Shown here one piece after another: positions 17,394-26,176 of a stretch of 64,000 nt of DNA; the first letter of the stretch is position 1; each line of letters opens with the position of its first letter. The notes under the pieces were generated by a model that was given only the letters and a program-made list of their open reading frames with translations, was not told where the DNA came from and ran no database searches. This stretch comes from an uncultured Clostridia bacterium (GTDB taxonomy: Bacteria; Bacillota_A; Clostridia; TANB77; CAG-508). The DNA lies in assembly GCA_944390995.1 (NCBI GenBank), contig CALXSA010000001.1, positions 66,540 through 130,539 on the forward strand, in the 5' to 3' direction. A program made the position numbers and the translations under genes.

Positions 17394-18033
17394 ATTTTTT
17401 TACAAAATGTAAAAAGCTTTTCTTAAATGCGTTATTCTTTAAAAATACTGTTCCAGACTCATTTAACTTTGATATGAATAAGTCAGGGTTTATTATGTAT
17501 GAGCCAAATTCTGTTATGGATGTGTAGAATGTTGGTATTTTCTTATACTTTGTATTTAAGTCTGTTAAAACCAAATAATATTGGTCATTATATAAATATA
17601 AAAGTATTTTTTCTGCCACTTTTGATGCATCAGTCAAATTATTCTTTGTTAAAAACTCTATAAAATAGCAATAATCATCAAAAGAGTTAAACCTATATAT
17701 AACATTGTTTGAAAGCCTATTTCTATCTATCCTTTTGGCAATTGGCTTCTTTCTAGGAGTAGCATACAAACGTCTTTTCAATGAGTCTGTTGCCATTTTT
17801 GTAATAGTAAGTACAAAATCATCTTCTGTCATGGCCAATGCCTCTACTTTAACTCTACAATTGTTAGTTTTAAAGCCTACCTTTGCTTCTGCTTCCTCCA
17901 ACAAAACTGAAAATAAATCTTGCGATTCTAATGAGTTAGACATAAAGTCATGAAAGCTTATATCCTTTTCTTCTAAATCTTCCATAGACAATGTTATTTT
18001 AATTTTATTCTCATTAAGTTTTTCAATCTTCAT
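17392..18033 (-). CDS. mecA: Adaptor protein MecA
   Basis: A 213-residue MecA-family adaptor that targets substrates to the ClpC ATPase. The N-terminal substrate-binding part starts MKIEKLNENKIKITLSMEDL with SFHDFMSNS following. The C-terminal ClpC-binding domain contains YRFNSFDDYCYFIEFL and the FGSYI...FISKLNE segment. Overall length and the acidic then basic-linker layout are typical. A GGAGG site precedes the start. The stop codon lies in the arm of a long hairpin. In spore-formers MecA-ClpC controls competence and regulator turnover. Confidence 0.85.
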   Translation of the reverse strand: MKIEKLNENKIKITLSMEDLEEKDISFHDFMSNSLESQDLFSVLLEEAEAKVGFKTNNCRVKVEALAMTEDDFVLTITKMATDSLKRRLYATPRKKPIAKRIDRNRLSNNVIYRFNSFDDYCYFIEFLTKNNLTDASKVAEKILLYLYNDQYYLVLTDLNTKYKKIPTFYTSITEFGSYIINPDLFISKLNESGTVFLKNNAFKKSFLHFVKK

Positions 18034-18275
18034 TAAAAAATCCTCCGATAAAAATACTGTTTATATTATTATATTTTTTTATTTTAAAATGGTAACTATA
18101 AATATATCATAAAAATATTAAAAATGAAAGAGATTTGAATAAATTTATTTTACCATAATATTAAATAAAAATAAATAGAAAAAATTTCCTATAAATCTTG
18201 AAAAAAATTGCTATACAAGATATAATATTTAAGTACAAAAATGTAATAAATGCAAAAGAGGAGGATATAATAAAT

Positions 18276-18533
18276 ATGGCAACAAGAGAAAAAAATGTAT
18301 GGATATTAATTTTATTTATTTTATGTGGAATTGTAGTTGGGGGACTGCTTGGCGAACTTGCATCACAAGTAGACTTCTTATGGTGGCTATCATATGGAGA
18401 AGAATTTGGACTATCAGACCCAATAACTCTAGACTTACAAGTAATTTCACTAACATTTGGTTTAATGTTTAAAATAAACATTGCCAGCATTATTGGAATG
18501 ATACTTGCTATATTTATTTATAGAAAAATTTAG
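18276..18533 (+). CDS. DUF4321 membrane protein
   Basis: An 85-residue protein with two membrane helices (VWILILFILCGIVVGGLLGE and INIASIIGMILAIFIYR). The start at 18276 follows GAGGAGG; the longer frame from 18198 has no ribosome site. DUF4321 proteins lie directly upstream of radC/mreB in many Clostridia, and the same order is seen here. The function is unknown, but the conserved neighbourhood suggests a cell-shape link. Confidence 0.8.
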   Translation: MATREKNVWILILFILCGIVVGGLLGELASQVDFLWWLSYGEEFGLSDPITLDLQVISLTFGLMFKINIASIIGMILAIFIYRKI

Positions 18534-18576
18534 TTTGATATTTTTGATATAGGGGGCAAAAGAAAGGAATGATATT

Positions 18577-19276
18577 ATGAAAATGAAGGAGCTTCCTATG
18601 TCTGAAAGACCATATGAAAAACTAGAAATGTATGGGGAAGAAAAATTATCAAATGCAGAATTATTGGCTATAATAATAAAAAGTGGAACAAAAGAAGAAT
18701 CAAGTGTAAGTTTAGCACAAAGAATCTTATCATTAGAGAAGAACGGAGAGAATAACTTAAAATTTTTGCAAAACATATCTATGAAAGAATTTATGAGTAT
18801 AAAGGGGATTGGAAAGGTTAAAGCAATACAGCTTAGGGCACTTTGCGAACTTACAAAAAGGATGTCCACTCCTATAAATACTAATCAGATACAAATTAAT
18901 TCACCAAAAGATGTAGCAGAGTTACTAACAGATGAAATGAAATATGAGAAAAAGGAAAGAGTAAAAGCTATAATTCTTAATTCTAAAAATGTAATAATTA
19001 AAATTGCAGATATTTGTACAGGAACTACAAATTCAGCAATGTTAAAACCAAAAGATGTATTACATGAAATAATCAAATTAGGGGAACCAAAGATAATTTT
19101 AGTACATAATCATCCAAGTCGGAGATCCAACTCCTAGCAAATCTGACTTTGAATTTACAGACAGATTGGTACAAGCAGCAAACATAGTTGGTATAGAGCT
19201 TTTAGACCACATTATTGTTGCAGAAAAGGGGTATAATAGCATTTTTTATTTAAAAGGTTTGAAAAAGGATGGTTAA
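18577..19276 (+). CDS. radC: RadC-family JAB/JAMM protein, one +1 shift at CGG
   Basis: The zero frame stops at 19137 right after VHNHPS, inside the JAMM metal motif. A +1 shift at CGG 19120-19122 (AGT CGG A) restores HNHPSGDPTPSKSDFEFTDR and continues through GIELLDHIIV to a stop at 19274-19276, giving a normal 232-residue RadC. The N-terminal part is typical (LPMSERPYEKLEMYGEEKLS, then LLAIIIKSGT, and an HhH motif ending IKGIGKVKAIQLRAL). RadC is abundant in bacteria but its biochemical role is unsettled. The order DUF4321-radC-mreBCD is conserved in Clostridia. The 3' part has normal codon use, so it does not look decayed. 700 minus 1 nt is a multiple of 3. Confidence 0.88.
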
Positions 19277-19346
19277 TATGATAGAAGAATAAAGAACATA
19301 AAGCATTAAAAGTTCTTAAGCACAAAATGAAAGGAATGAAATTTTT

Positions 19347-20378
19347 ATGAAATTATTTGGATTAGGTTCAAAAGATGTAGGTATAGATTTGGGCACAGCA
19401 AACATCTTAGTTACATTAAAAGGAAAAGGAATTGTTTTAAACGAGCCATCTGTTGTAGCAGTGGATAGAAAAAGTCAAAAAATACTTGCTACTGGTCATG
19501 AGGCAAAAGAGATGCTAGGTAGAACTCCAGCACAAATAAAGGCGATAAGACCTATGAAAGATGGAGTTATAGCAGACTTTACAGCAACTCAGCTATTGCT
19601 TAAAAATATTTTATATAAGATAGCTTCTAGGTATAATGCAAATAAACCAAGAGTGGTAGTTGGAGTGCCATCGGGAATTACTGAAGTGGAAGAAAGAGCA
19701 GTGGAAGAATCGATATTACAGGCAGGAGCCAGAGAAGTATATTTAATTGAAGAACCAATGGCAGCAGCAATTGGTGCTAATCTGGACGTTGCTGAGCCAA
19801 GTGGAAATATTATTGTAGACATTGGAGGAGGTACAACTGAAGTTGCAGTTATTTCTTTAGGTGGAGTTGTTGTAAGTAATTCGATTAGAGTAGCTGGCGA
19901 TGATTTGGACGAAGAAATAGTAAATTATGTAAAAAGAGAGATGAACCTCGCAATAGGTGAGACTACGGCAGAGCAAGTAAAAAAAGAAATTGGTTGTGCT
20001 ATGCCGCTTTTGACAGAACTAAGCATGGAAATTAGCGGTAGAGATTTAACTACAGGACTTCCTGAAACGAAAACAATTAATTCTACTCAAGTAGAAGAAG
20101 CAATTCGTGACTCGATTGAAAGAATAGTTGAAATAATAAAGCAAACCCTTGAAAGGACGCCTCCAGAGTTATCGTCAGATATTATGGAAAAAGGAATAGT
20201 TCTTTCAGGTGGTGGAGCATTAATAAAAAACTTGGATAAGTTAATTGCAGAAAGGACAGAAATGCCAGTATATATAGCAGAAGACCCGCTTGAATGTGTG
20301 GTAAAAGGAACAGGAAAAACATTAGAAGATTTAGAAAGACTAAAAACAGTGTTGATAAATTCGAGAAGAAGAAAGTAA
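19347..20378 (+). CDS. mreB: Rod-shape-determining actin homologue MreB
   Basis: A 343-residue bacterial actin that positions the elongation machinery beneath the membrane. Phosphate and adenosine motifs are GIDLGTANILV (phosphate 1), DIGGGTTEVAVISLGGVV (phosphate 2) and LSGGGALIKNLDKLI (adenosine). The N-terminus MKLFGLGSKDVGIDL is the usual amphipathic start. It is the first gene of mreBCD-mrdA, with mreC 23 nt downstream. AAAGGAATG precedes the ATG. Length matches the family. Confidence 0.97.
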   Translation: MKLFGLGSKDVGIDLGTANILVTLKGKGIVLNEPSVVAVDRKSQKILATGHEAKEMLGRTPAQIKAIRPMKDGVIADFTATQLLLKNILYKIASRYNANKPRVVVGVPSGITEVEERAVEESILQAGAREVYLIEEPMAAAIGANLDVAEPSGNIIVDIGGGTTEVAVISLGGVVVSNSIRVAGDDLDEEIVNYVKREMNLAIGETTAEQVKKEIGCAMPLLTELSMEISGRDLTTGLPETKTINSTQVEEAIRDSIERIVEIIKQTLERTPPELSSDIMEKGIVLSGGGALIKNLDKLIAERTEMPVYIAEDPLECVVKGTGKTLEDLERLKTVLINSRRRK

Positions 20379-20401
20379 TAAGAAAAAGGAATGGTTTGTA
20401 A

Positions 20402-21217
20402 ATGTATAAAAATAAGAAGAAGGGAATTGTCGGTATAGTAATAACTGTAATTATATTAATATTATTAGTTGTATTTACTAATAGTAATACAAATCAGATG
20501 TCATATATAGAGAATATATGCAATGTTTTTGTGATGCCCGTACAAAAAGGTTTTACTTATTTAAAGAACAAATTGTCTGGAAATGATGCATTTTTTGCAG
20601 ACATGGATACATTACAAGCAGAAAATGAGGAATTAAAAAAGAAAAATAGTGAATTAGAGCAATCTCTTAGAGAACTAGAAATAATAAAAGCAGAGAACGA
20701 AACGCTTAAAGAATATGTGAATTTAAAAGATAAATACAAAGATTACAATACAATGCCAGCAGATGTTATAAATAGGGACATTAGCAATTATAGTAGTACA
20801 ATAGTAATAAACGTTGGCTCAGATGATGGAATAAAAGAAAACATGACAGTAATAGCAGATAGTGGCTTGGTTGGCCATATCATTTCTGTTACTAACGATA
20901 CGGCGCAAGTTCAGACGATAGTAGACACAGCTTCAGCTGTTACAAGCACAATAAGCACAACAGAAGATACAATAGTGGTTCAAGGAACTTTGGATGATAA
21001 AACCACATTAAGAGCAACATTTATTCCTACGGATGCAGTAGTTTTAGAAGGAGATAGTATAGAAACATCGGGCATTGGCGGAATTTATCCAAAAGGAATT
21101 CATATTGGTACAATTAGACAAGTTGTAAATACAAGCAATATAACTGATAGATATGCAATTGTTGATACGGCTGTTAATTTTAGGAGGCTTAATACGGTGC
21201 TTGTTATTACTGATTGA
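20402..21217 (+). CDS. mreC: Rod-shape-determining protein MreC
   Basis: The 271-residue protein has an N-terminal membrane helix (VITVIILILLVVFTNS, residues 13-28), a coiled coil at about 65-105 (AENEELKKKNSELEQSLREL), and the extracytoplasmic double beta-barrel with ADVINRDISNYSSTIVINVG, ENMTVIADSGLVGHI and IPTDAVVLEGDSIETSG. It links MreB to PBP2 in the elongasome. It is separated from mreD by a 330-nt array of 133-bp repeats, unusual inside this operon. Confidence 0.95.
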   Translation: MYKNKKKGIVGIVITVIILILLVVFTNSNTNQMSYIENICNVFVMPVQKGFTYLKNKLSGNDAFFADMDTLQAENEELKKKNSELEQSLRELEIIKAENETLKEYVNLKDKYKDYNTMPADVINRDISNYSSTIVINVGSDDGIKENMTVIADSGLVGHIISVTNDTAQVQTIVDTASAVTSTISTTEDTIVVQGTLDDKTTLRATFIPTDAVVLEGDSIETSGIGGIYPKGIHIGTIRQVVNTSNITDRYAIVDTAVNFRRLNTVLVITD

Positions 21218-21530
21218 CAAAGAATTAGAATTTTATCTGCGTTAAACTACGCATCAGAAATCCTCGATGTGCAACAAGCACACCTCCGGTTTCTTCGCTT
21301 GTTTGCCTTGCTAAAATTTAATTCTTTGCCAATCAGAGGAATAAAAGAAACAAAGAATTAGAATTTTATCTGCGTTAAACTACGCATCAGAAATCCTCGA
21401 TGTGCAACAAGCACACCTCCGGTTTCTTCGCTTGTTTGCCTTGCTAAAATTTAATTCTTTGCCAATCAGGGGAATAAAAGAAACAAAGAATTAGAATTTT
21501 ATTTGCGTTAAACTACGTAAATCTGAAACG
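21217..21530 (+). repeat. Tandem 133-bp palindromic repeat array (2.3 copies) between mreC and mreD
   Basis: Unit 1 is 21217-21349, unit 2 is 21350-21482 (nearly identical), and a partial third unit runs 21483 to about 21530. Each unit is itself palindromic (ACAAAGAATTAGAATTTTA...TAAAATTTAATTCTTTG) and contains CCTCGATGTGCAACAAGCAC. A related single copy lies at 52663-52783 after spoIIE. The array may attenuate or process the mre transcript. Confidence 0.85.
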
Positions 21531-21546
21531 AAAAGGAGTGAAAAGT

Positions 21547-22080
21547 TTGAAAAAAGTCTTAGCAATAGTTTTATTAATAGTTTCATTTTTTGTGCTTTAT
21601 TTTCTACAAGCAAACTTTTTCACTTGGTTTACAATAATGGGAGTACAGCCAAACTTGTTTGTTATATTTGTGCTATTTATGGGACTTTTTGCAGGTAAAA
21701 AAATAGGCGTGGTTTTAGGTATAATATTTGGCTTTTACATAGACCTTATAATAGGAAGACAAATAGGAATATCTGGAATAATGTTTGGCATTATAGGGCT
21801 TATTGGAGAGTATTTGGACAAAAATTTTTCTAAGGAGAGTAGGCTAACAATAATGCTTATGATTGCAGGGAGTACAGCAATATACGAAATTGGCTGCTAT
21901 GCTTTCAATGTAATTACTTTGGAAATGAATGTTGAAATATTAAGTTTTATAAAAATTTTATTAATCGAAATAGTATATAATTTGTTAATTACAATAATAA
22001 TATATCCTTTAATACAAAGGTTAGGACATAGCTTAGAAGGAGTATTTAAAACCAGAAACATATTAACTAGATACTTTTAA
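21547..22080 (+). CDS. mreD: Rod-shape-determining protein MreD
   Basis: A 177-residue protein with about five membrane helices and the MreD pattern: VLAIVLLIVSFFVLYFLQ, an internal GVQPNLFVIFVLFMGLFAGK, then GFYIDLIIG. The TTG at 21547 (9 nt after AAAAGGA) is preferred to the GTG at 21538, which abuts that site. It acts with MreC in the rod complex and is followed 42 nt later by mrdA. Confidence 0.9.
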   Translation: MKKVLAIVLLIVSFFVLYFLQANFFTWFTIMGVQPNLFVIFVLFMGLFAGKKIGVVLGIIFGFYIDLIIGRQIGISGIMFGIIGLIGEYLDKNFSKESRLTIMLMIAGSTAIYEIGCYAFNVITLEMNVEILSFIKILLIEIVYNLLITIIIYPLIQRLGHSLEGVFKTRNILTRYF

Positions 22081-22122
22081 AAGCATAAAGACGTAGCATT
22101 CTAATAGATAGGTGGTGAAAAA

Positions 22123-24198
22123 TTGGGCAAAATTAAGGAACTGGGTGGCAGAATTAGATATAATATAGTAACAACCATAATATATATGGTAGGAATTATT
22201 TTGTTAATTCAATTATTTAATTTGCAGATTATACATGGAGCCGAATATAGAGAAACGTCAAATTCTAGACTAACAAGGGAAACAATAGTAAAAGCGGCGA
22301 GAGGCTCTATAAAAGATAGAAGCGGTGTAGACTTAGTAACAACAGACACTGGATATAGTGTGGAAATATATAACACAAAAGTTGACGAAGCTGGTTTAAA
22401 TGCAGCAATAGAAAAATTTATAAATATTTTAGAGCAAAATGAAGATGAATTCGTAGACAACCTTCCTATAAAAGTAAACCCATTTGAATTCACCTATGAA
22501 AGCAAAGAAGAACAGAAAAATTGGAAGAAAAGCTATGGGATGGATGAGAACTATACAGCAGAGCAGGCGTTTTATTATTTGAAGGATGAATACGAAATAA
22601 CAACAGATGATGTAGAACTTGCAAGAAAAATTATGACAGTAAGGTACGAAATAAATAGAACTGGTTATAGTACAACAAAATCAGCAGTTATAGCAAAGGA
22701 TATAAGTAGCACATCAGCGGTTCAACTAAAAGAGCAGAATGCAAGTTTGGCGGGAATGAATGTTATAACAGAACCAATAGTTTCATATACGTCAGGAAAT
22801 TTAGCATCACATGTTTTGGGCTATGTTGGTCCAATAGATGAACAAGAATATGAGACCAGAAAAGATACATATAGAAATGATGATATTATAGGAAAGTCAG
22901 GTATTCAATATGTATTTGAGAAATATTTAAAAGGCACAGATGGTGTAAAACAAGTAGATATGACAGTAGATGGAGCTATTACCAGTGAATATATTTCAGA
23001 GGAAGCTGTATCAGGTTCTGATGTTGTGCTTACAATAGATGCAAACCTACAAAAAGTGGCAGAAGAAGCATTAAAGGAGAACATCGAAAATATTGCAGCA
23101 GGAAAATATGGCGAAAAGCATGATACAAAAGCGGGAGCAGTAGTGGTAATGAATGTTCACACAGGGGAAGTTTTAGCAATGGCAAGTTACCCAGACTATA
23201 ACCCAGAAAGATACTCTGAAGAATATTCAAATGATGATACAGGAAAATATACTAACAGAGCTATTTCAGGAGCGTATCCACCAGGTTCTACTTTTAAAAT
23301 GGCAGTTGCTACAGCTGCGCTCCAAGAAGGAGCAATTACTCCAACAAGTAGAATTAACGATACAGGTGTTTATCCATATGGACATCACCCTGTTTGCTGG
23401 TACTATACAAGTTATAGGTCAGGGCATGGTTATCTAAACGTTACACAAGCTCTAAAATATTCATGTAACTATTTCTTCTATGAAATGGGATATAGACTTG
23501 GAATTGATAAAATTACAGACTATGCTAGCAGATACGGCTTAGGTAAAAGGACAGGAATAGAGCTTGAAGGAGAGGCACAAGGAAATGTTGCGAAAGAGGC
23601 AAATGCTACAGACCAGGGCTTGCAATGGTACTTGTCAGATACTTTATCAGCAGCAATAGGACAGAGTTATAATAATTTTACACCAATACAAATGGTTAGA
23701 TATATAAGCATGATTGCAAATGGTGGTCATAACGTAGATGTTAGTATTATAAACTCAATTATTAACCCAGATGGTTCAGAAGTTTCTGATGAGGAAATAG
23801 AGAATTATGTTAAAGAAACAATTGGGGCAGAAAATGAGCTTACAGAAGATATAGAAGTTTCTGAAGAAAACTTAGAAGCCATCAAAAAGGGTATGAGAGG
23901 TGTTACAAGCGAGGCAGGAGGAACTGCTGCATCATATTTTTCAGATTTAGATATGGTTATAGGAGGTAAAACGGGTTCAGCTGAAAGCTCTGTTGAAGGA
24001 CAGGCGCATGCATGGTTTGCAGGTTTTGCGCCATTCGACAACCCTGAAATTGCTGTAGCGGTAGTTGTAGAAAACGGAAGCAGTGGAGGATATACTGCTG
24101 AAACTGCAAAAAAGATAATTGAAGAATACTTTGGAATGAATTCGGAAAAAGTAGTAGAAGACAAGACTTCTACCTCAAGCGTAGAGAGTGTTAGATAG
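22123..24198 (+). CDS. mrdA: Penicillin-binding protein 2 (class B transpeptidase)
   Basis: A 691-residue class B PBP with one N-terminal helix (VTTIIYMVGIILLIQLFN), the dimerisation domain (RGSIKDRSGVDLVTTDTGYS, then GNLASHVLGYVGPI), and the transpeptidase domain. The catalytic triad motifs are SxxK in PPGSTFKMA (about residue 391), SxN in KYSCNYFF and KTG in GGKTGSAES. The start is TTG at 22123 with AGGTGGTG upstream. It synthesises lateral-wall cross-links as partner of RodA, which is not in the window. The tail after the KTG domain is Ser/Thr-rich and short. Confidence 0.95.
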   Translation: MGKIKELGGRIRYNIVTTIIYMVGIILLIQLFNLQIIHGAEYRETSNSRLTRETIVKAARGSIKDRSGVDLVTTDTGYSVEIYNTKVDEAGLNAAIEKFINILEQNEDEFVDNLPIKVNPFEFTYESKEEQKNWKKSYGMDENYTAEQAFYYLKDEYEITTDDVELARKIMTVRYEINRTGYSTTKSAVIAKDISSTSAVQLKEQNASLAGMNVITEPIVSYTSGNLASHVLGYVGPIDEQEYETRKDTYRNDDIIGKSGIQYVFEKYLKGTDGVKQVDMTVDGAITSEYISEEAVSGSDVVLTIDANLQKVAEEALKENIENIAAGKYGEKHDTKAGAVVVMNVHTGEVLAMASYPDYNPERYSEEYSNDDTGKYTNRAISGAYPPGSTFKMAVATAALQEGAITPTSRINDTGVYPYGHHPVCWYYTSYRSGHGYLNVTQALKYSCNYFFYEMGYRLGIDKITDYASRYGLGKRTGIELEGEAQGNVAKEANATDQGLQWYLSDTLSAAIGQSYNNFTPIQMVRYISMIANGGHNVDVSIINSIINPDGSEVSDEEIENYVKETIGAENELTEDIEVSEENLEAIKKGMRGVTSEAGGTAASYFSDLDMVIGGKTGSAESSVEGQAHAWFAGFAPFDNPEIAVAVVVENGSSGGYTAETAKKIIEEYFGMNSEKVVEDKTSTSSVESVR

Positions 24199-24305
24199 AA
24201 ATTCTGGACAGATTTTAAATGATAGTTGAAAAACAACATAATATTTTATATAATATATTGAAATTAAAAAATAATGTGCTAAATATTGTAATGGGGGCGT
24301 TAGTT

Positions 24306-24923
24306 ATGAATAGTAGTGTAAGTATTAGTATTAAGAAAAATCAAGTCATTATAAAAATTGATGAAAATGCAGAACAAAGAACGATTATATCTGAATTAAA
24401 AAAGAAAATGCTTGAATTGAAAAATCTATATAAAGATGACAAAACGCCTATTCTAATTACGGGCAAAATATTGAAAAACAAAGAAATGGAAGAAATACAA
24501 AATTTAATTAAAAGATTTATAGATGTACAAATTGAGTTTGATAGCCCAAAGGTGCTAGGCTTGCATGGCATAAAGAAAACATTTTATAAAGAAGTTGCAA
24601 CTTCAGAGACCAAATTCCATAAAGGTTCGCTTAGGTCTGGCCAAAGAATAGAGTTTGAGGGAAGCATAGTCATAATAGGAGATGTGAATGCCGGCGCTGA
24701 GGTTGTCGCAGGAGAGAACATTATAGTACTTGGAACATTAAGAGGGCTTGCCCATGCAGGGGCCAAGGGGAATAAAGATGCAGTAATTGAGGCATCAGAT
24801 ATAGATGCAGTACAAATAAGAATTGCTAATATCGTCAAAGAGCTTGAGGTCAACAAAGGTAGCATACATGAAATTAAAACCTCAGCATATATAGACGAAA
24901 ATGATGAGCTTATATTAGAGTAA
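24306..24923 (+). CDS. minC: Septum-site-determining protein MinC
   Basis: A 205-residue protein starting at 24306 (GGGGGCG site). The N-terminal domain is a short alpha/beta unit. The C-terminal right-handed beta-helix has LRSGQRIEFEGSIVIIGDVN, then GAEVVAGENIIVLGTLRGLA and HAGAKGNKDAVIEA, which is diagnostic of MinC. It inhibits FtsZ assembly away from midcell. MinC needs MinD, but no minD follows; the next genes are convergent, so minD must be elsewhere or lost. Confidence 0.93.
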   Translation: MNSSVSISIKKNQVIIKIDENAEQRTIISELKKKMLELKNLYKDDKTPILITGKILKNKEMEEIQNLIKRFIDVQIEFDSPKVLGLHGIKKTFYKEVATSETKFHKGSLRSGQRIEFEGSIVIIGDVNAGAEVVAGENIIVLGTLRGLAHAGAKGNKDAVIEASDIDAVQIRIANIVKELEVNKGSIHEIKTSAYIDENDELILE

Positions 24924-24929
24924 TTAGTA

Positions 24930-25304
24930 CTATGATAGTAATAGCAAAATTAAAGCTATAAATAAAAACTCATCTTTTACACCTTCATTATATAAAAAGA
25001 AAATCAAGCATATTAATAAAACATCATCAGAATGTAACTTAATGCCAAAGATTTCAAACATAATGTCTGAATCACGTTCGGTGTTAGAGAAATTATCATT
25101 TGTAGAGGGCTTACTATTATTTAATGCCCTCTCATTATATTTTTTATCTGAAGATTTTTCCCCATTCTTGTTTGTGTCCCTATTCTGCATGCCAGGCGAG
25201 TTTTGATAATAAATATTTCTATTCACAAATCTGCTTCTACTTTGTGAATAACTACTATAAAATCTGGGACTAAAATGCGGATAAAACGGAGGTTCATAAT
25301 TCAT
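24930..25304 (-). CDS. Hypothetical protein with C-terminal hydrophobic helices
   Basis: A 124-residue protein: a Pro/Tyr/Ser-rich N-terminus (EPPFYPHFSPRFYSSYSQ), a low-complexity Asn/Lys/Ser middle, and a C-terminal pair of short hydrophobic helices with acidic turns (DDVLLICLIFFLYNEG and DEFLFIALILLLLS). It overlaps the upstream gene by 11 nt and is the last of three co-directional genes. The helix-acid-helix end occurs in small clostridial proteins of unknown function, possibly spore-associated. It is convergent with minC with 6 nt between them. Confidence 0.65.
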   Translation of the reverse strand: MNYEPPFYPHFSPRFYSSYSQSRSRFVNRNIYYQNSPGMQNRDTNKNGEKSSDKKYNERALNNSKPSTNDNFSNTERDSDIMFEIFGIKLHSDDVLLICLIFFLYNEGVKDEFLFIALILLLLS

Positions 25305-25737
25305 GTTTTACATCACCACCTAGGGAACCAAATGCTTCAAACGCTTTTCCAATACCAAAAAGTTTAACATATTGTTCAACTTTGTCTTGTCTACTTTTCT
25401 TTAGATAAGGCTTTAGGGACAATAAAAGATTAGCTCTAGGGTCATCTTTGTTAGAATTCATTGCCTCCATTACTTGTTTCATTTTTAAAAGAGTATTTAT
25501 ATCTATATCAGAAAAGTTGAAATCACTTGAACTAGAGTCAGGATTATTAGGCTCATTAGACTGCTGAGAATTATTATTATTTGATACATTTTTACTGCTA
25601 GCCGTAGATGAATTTTCGTTGGCAGTAGAGGAATTATTCATGTTATTAACAATATTTTTTAGCTCATCCGGAATATTGCCGTTTTGTAGCATTTGGTTTA
25701 CCTGAGCAAACAAATTTTGCATATCGTTATTTTCCAT
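25294..25737 (-). CDS. Hypothetical Asn/Ser-rich protein
   Basis: A 147-residue protein with an acidic helical N-terminus (MQNLFAQVNQMLQNGNIPDE), a long Asn/Ser-rich linker (residues 30-75), and a conserved-looking C-terminal helical domain (DPRANLLLSLKPYLKKSRQD, then VKLFGIGKAFEAFGSLGG). The start has AGGAGGGG. The C-terminal block resembles a motif in small proteins of several spore-forming Clostridia, but I cannot name it. It is the middle gene of a three-gene operon. Confidence 0.65.
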   Translation of the reverse strand: MENNDMQNLFAQVNQMLQNGNIPDELKNIVNNMNNSSTANENSSTASSKNVSNNNNSQQSNEPNNPDSSSSDFNFSDIDINTLLKMKQVMEAMNSNKDDPRANLLLSLKPYLKKSRQDKVEQYVKLFGIGKAFEAFGSLGGDVKHEL

Positions 25738-25756
25738 AAAGAACCCCTCCTAAAAA

Positions 25757-25915
25757 CTACTTATTTTTCTTAATCTCGTCTATAATCGTGTTTGCATCTT
25801 TACTCTTTAGCATCTGGCTTACTTTATTTAAACCCTGTTCAAGCTCTTTTTTATCCATCTTGGCAAGCATTGTCATGAGCTGAGCCATGTTCATGTTATT
25901 ATTGTTATTATTCAT
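25757..25915 (-). CDS. Small Asn/Met-rich helical protein
   Basis: A 52-residue frame starting at 25915 behind TGAGGTGA. An Asn-rich start (MNNNNNNMNMAQLMTMLAK) is followed by DKKELEQGLNKVSQMLKSK, an amphipathic helix. It lies 19 nt before the 147-residue gene, on the same strand and with the same Asn/Met bias, so it heads that operon. Confidence 0.6.
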   Translation of the reverse strand: MNNNNNNMNMAQLMTMLAKMDKKELEQGLNKVSQMLKSKDANTIIDEIKKNK

Positions 25916-26004
25916 ATATTTTCACCTCAATATAATATATGTTTAAAAAACTATAATATAATATGAAAAAAAACTAAAAAGGTTACTCTTGTTAAATAGT
26001 AACA

Positions 26005-26029
26005 AAATTGTAACATAAACTTAATATTT
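26005..26029 (+). promoter_or_regulatory. Shared upstream motif of adhesin cassette A
   Basis: A 25-nt block centred on TTGTAACATAAACTTAAT that matches 24 of 25 positions with 37167-37191 upstream of cassette B. It lies 87 nt before the -35 box. Since the surrounding sequence is not conserved, it may be a regulator site common to both adhesin operons. Confidence 0.55.
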
Positions 26030-26115
26030 CCACTCAAAACCAAACTTCCGTAAAACAAGGCTCACAAAAAAGACACAATATAGACATAAAAACTTTATAA
26101 AAACGCCTCGAACTG

Positions 26116-26144
26116 TTGAAAAAACAATTAAAATGTCGTATAAT
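26116..26144 (+). promoter_or_regulatory. Promoter of adhesin cassette A
   Basis: TTGAAA at 26116-26121 and TATAAT at 26139-26144 with 17-nt spacing, 32 nt before the ATG at 26177. Confidence 0.7.
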
Positions 26145-26176
26145 ATATGTATATGTTAAAAAAGATGGAGGTTAAT

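Noticed and set aside
10361..19276. Calling ZIP, GT39 and radC plain pseudogenes
   Set aside because: Each has exactly the same lesion (C before GG at an in-frame CGG), and no other damage or extra stops are visible in the restored frames. Sequencing error is still possible and is stated as an alternative.
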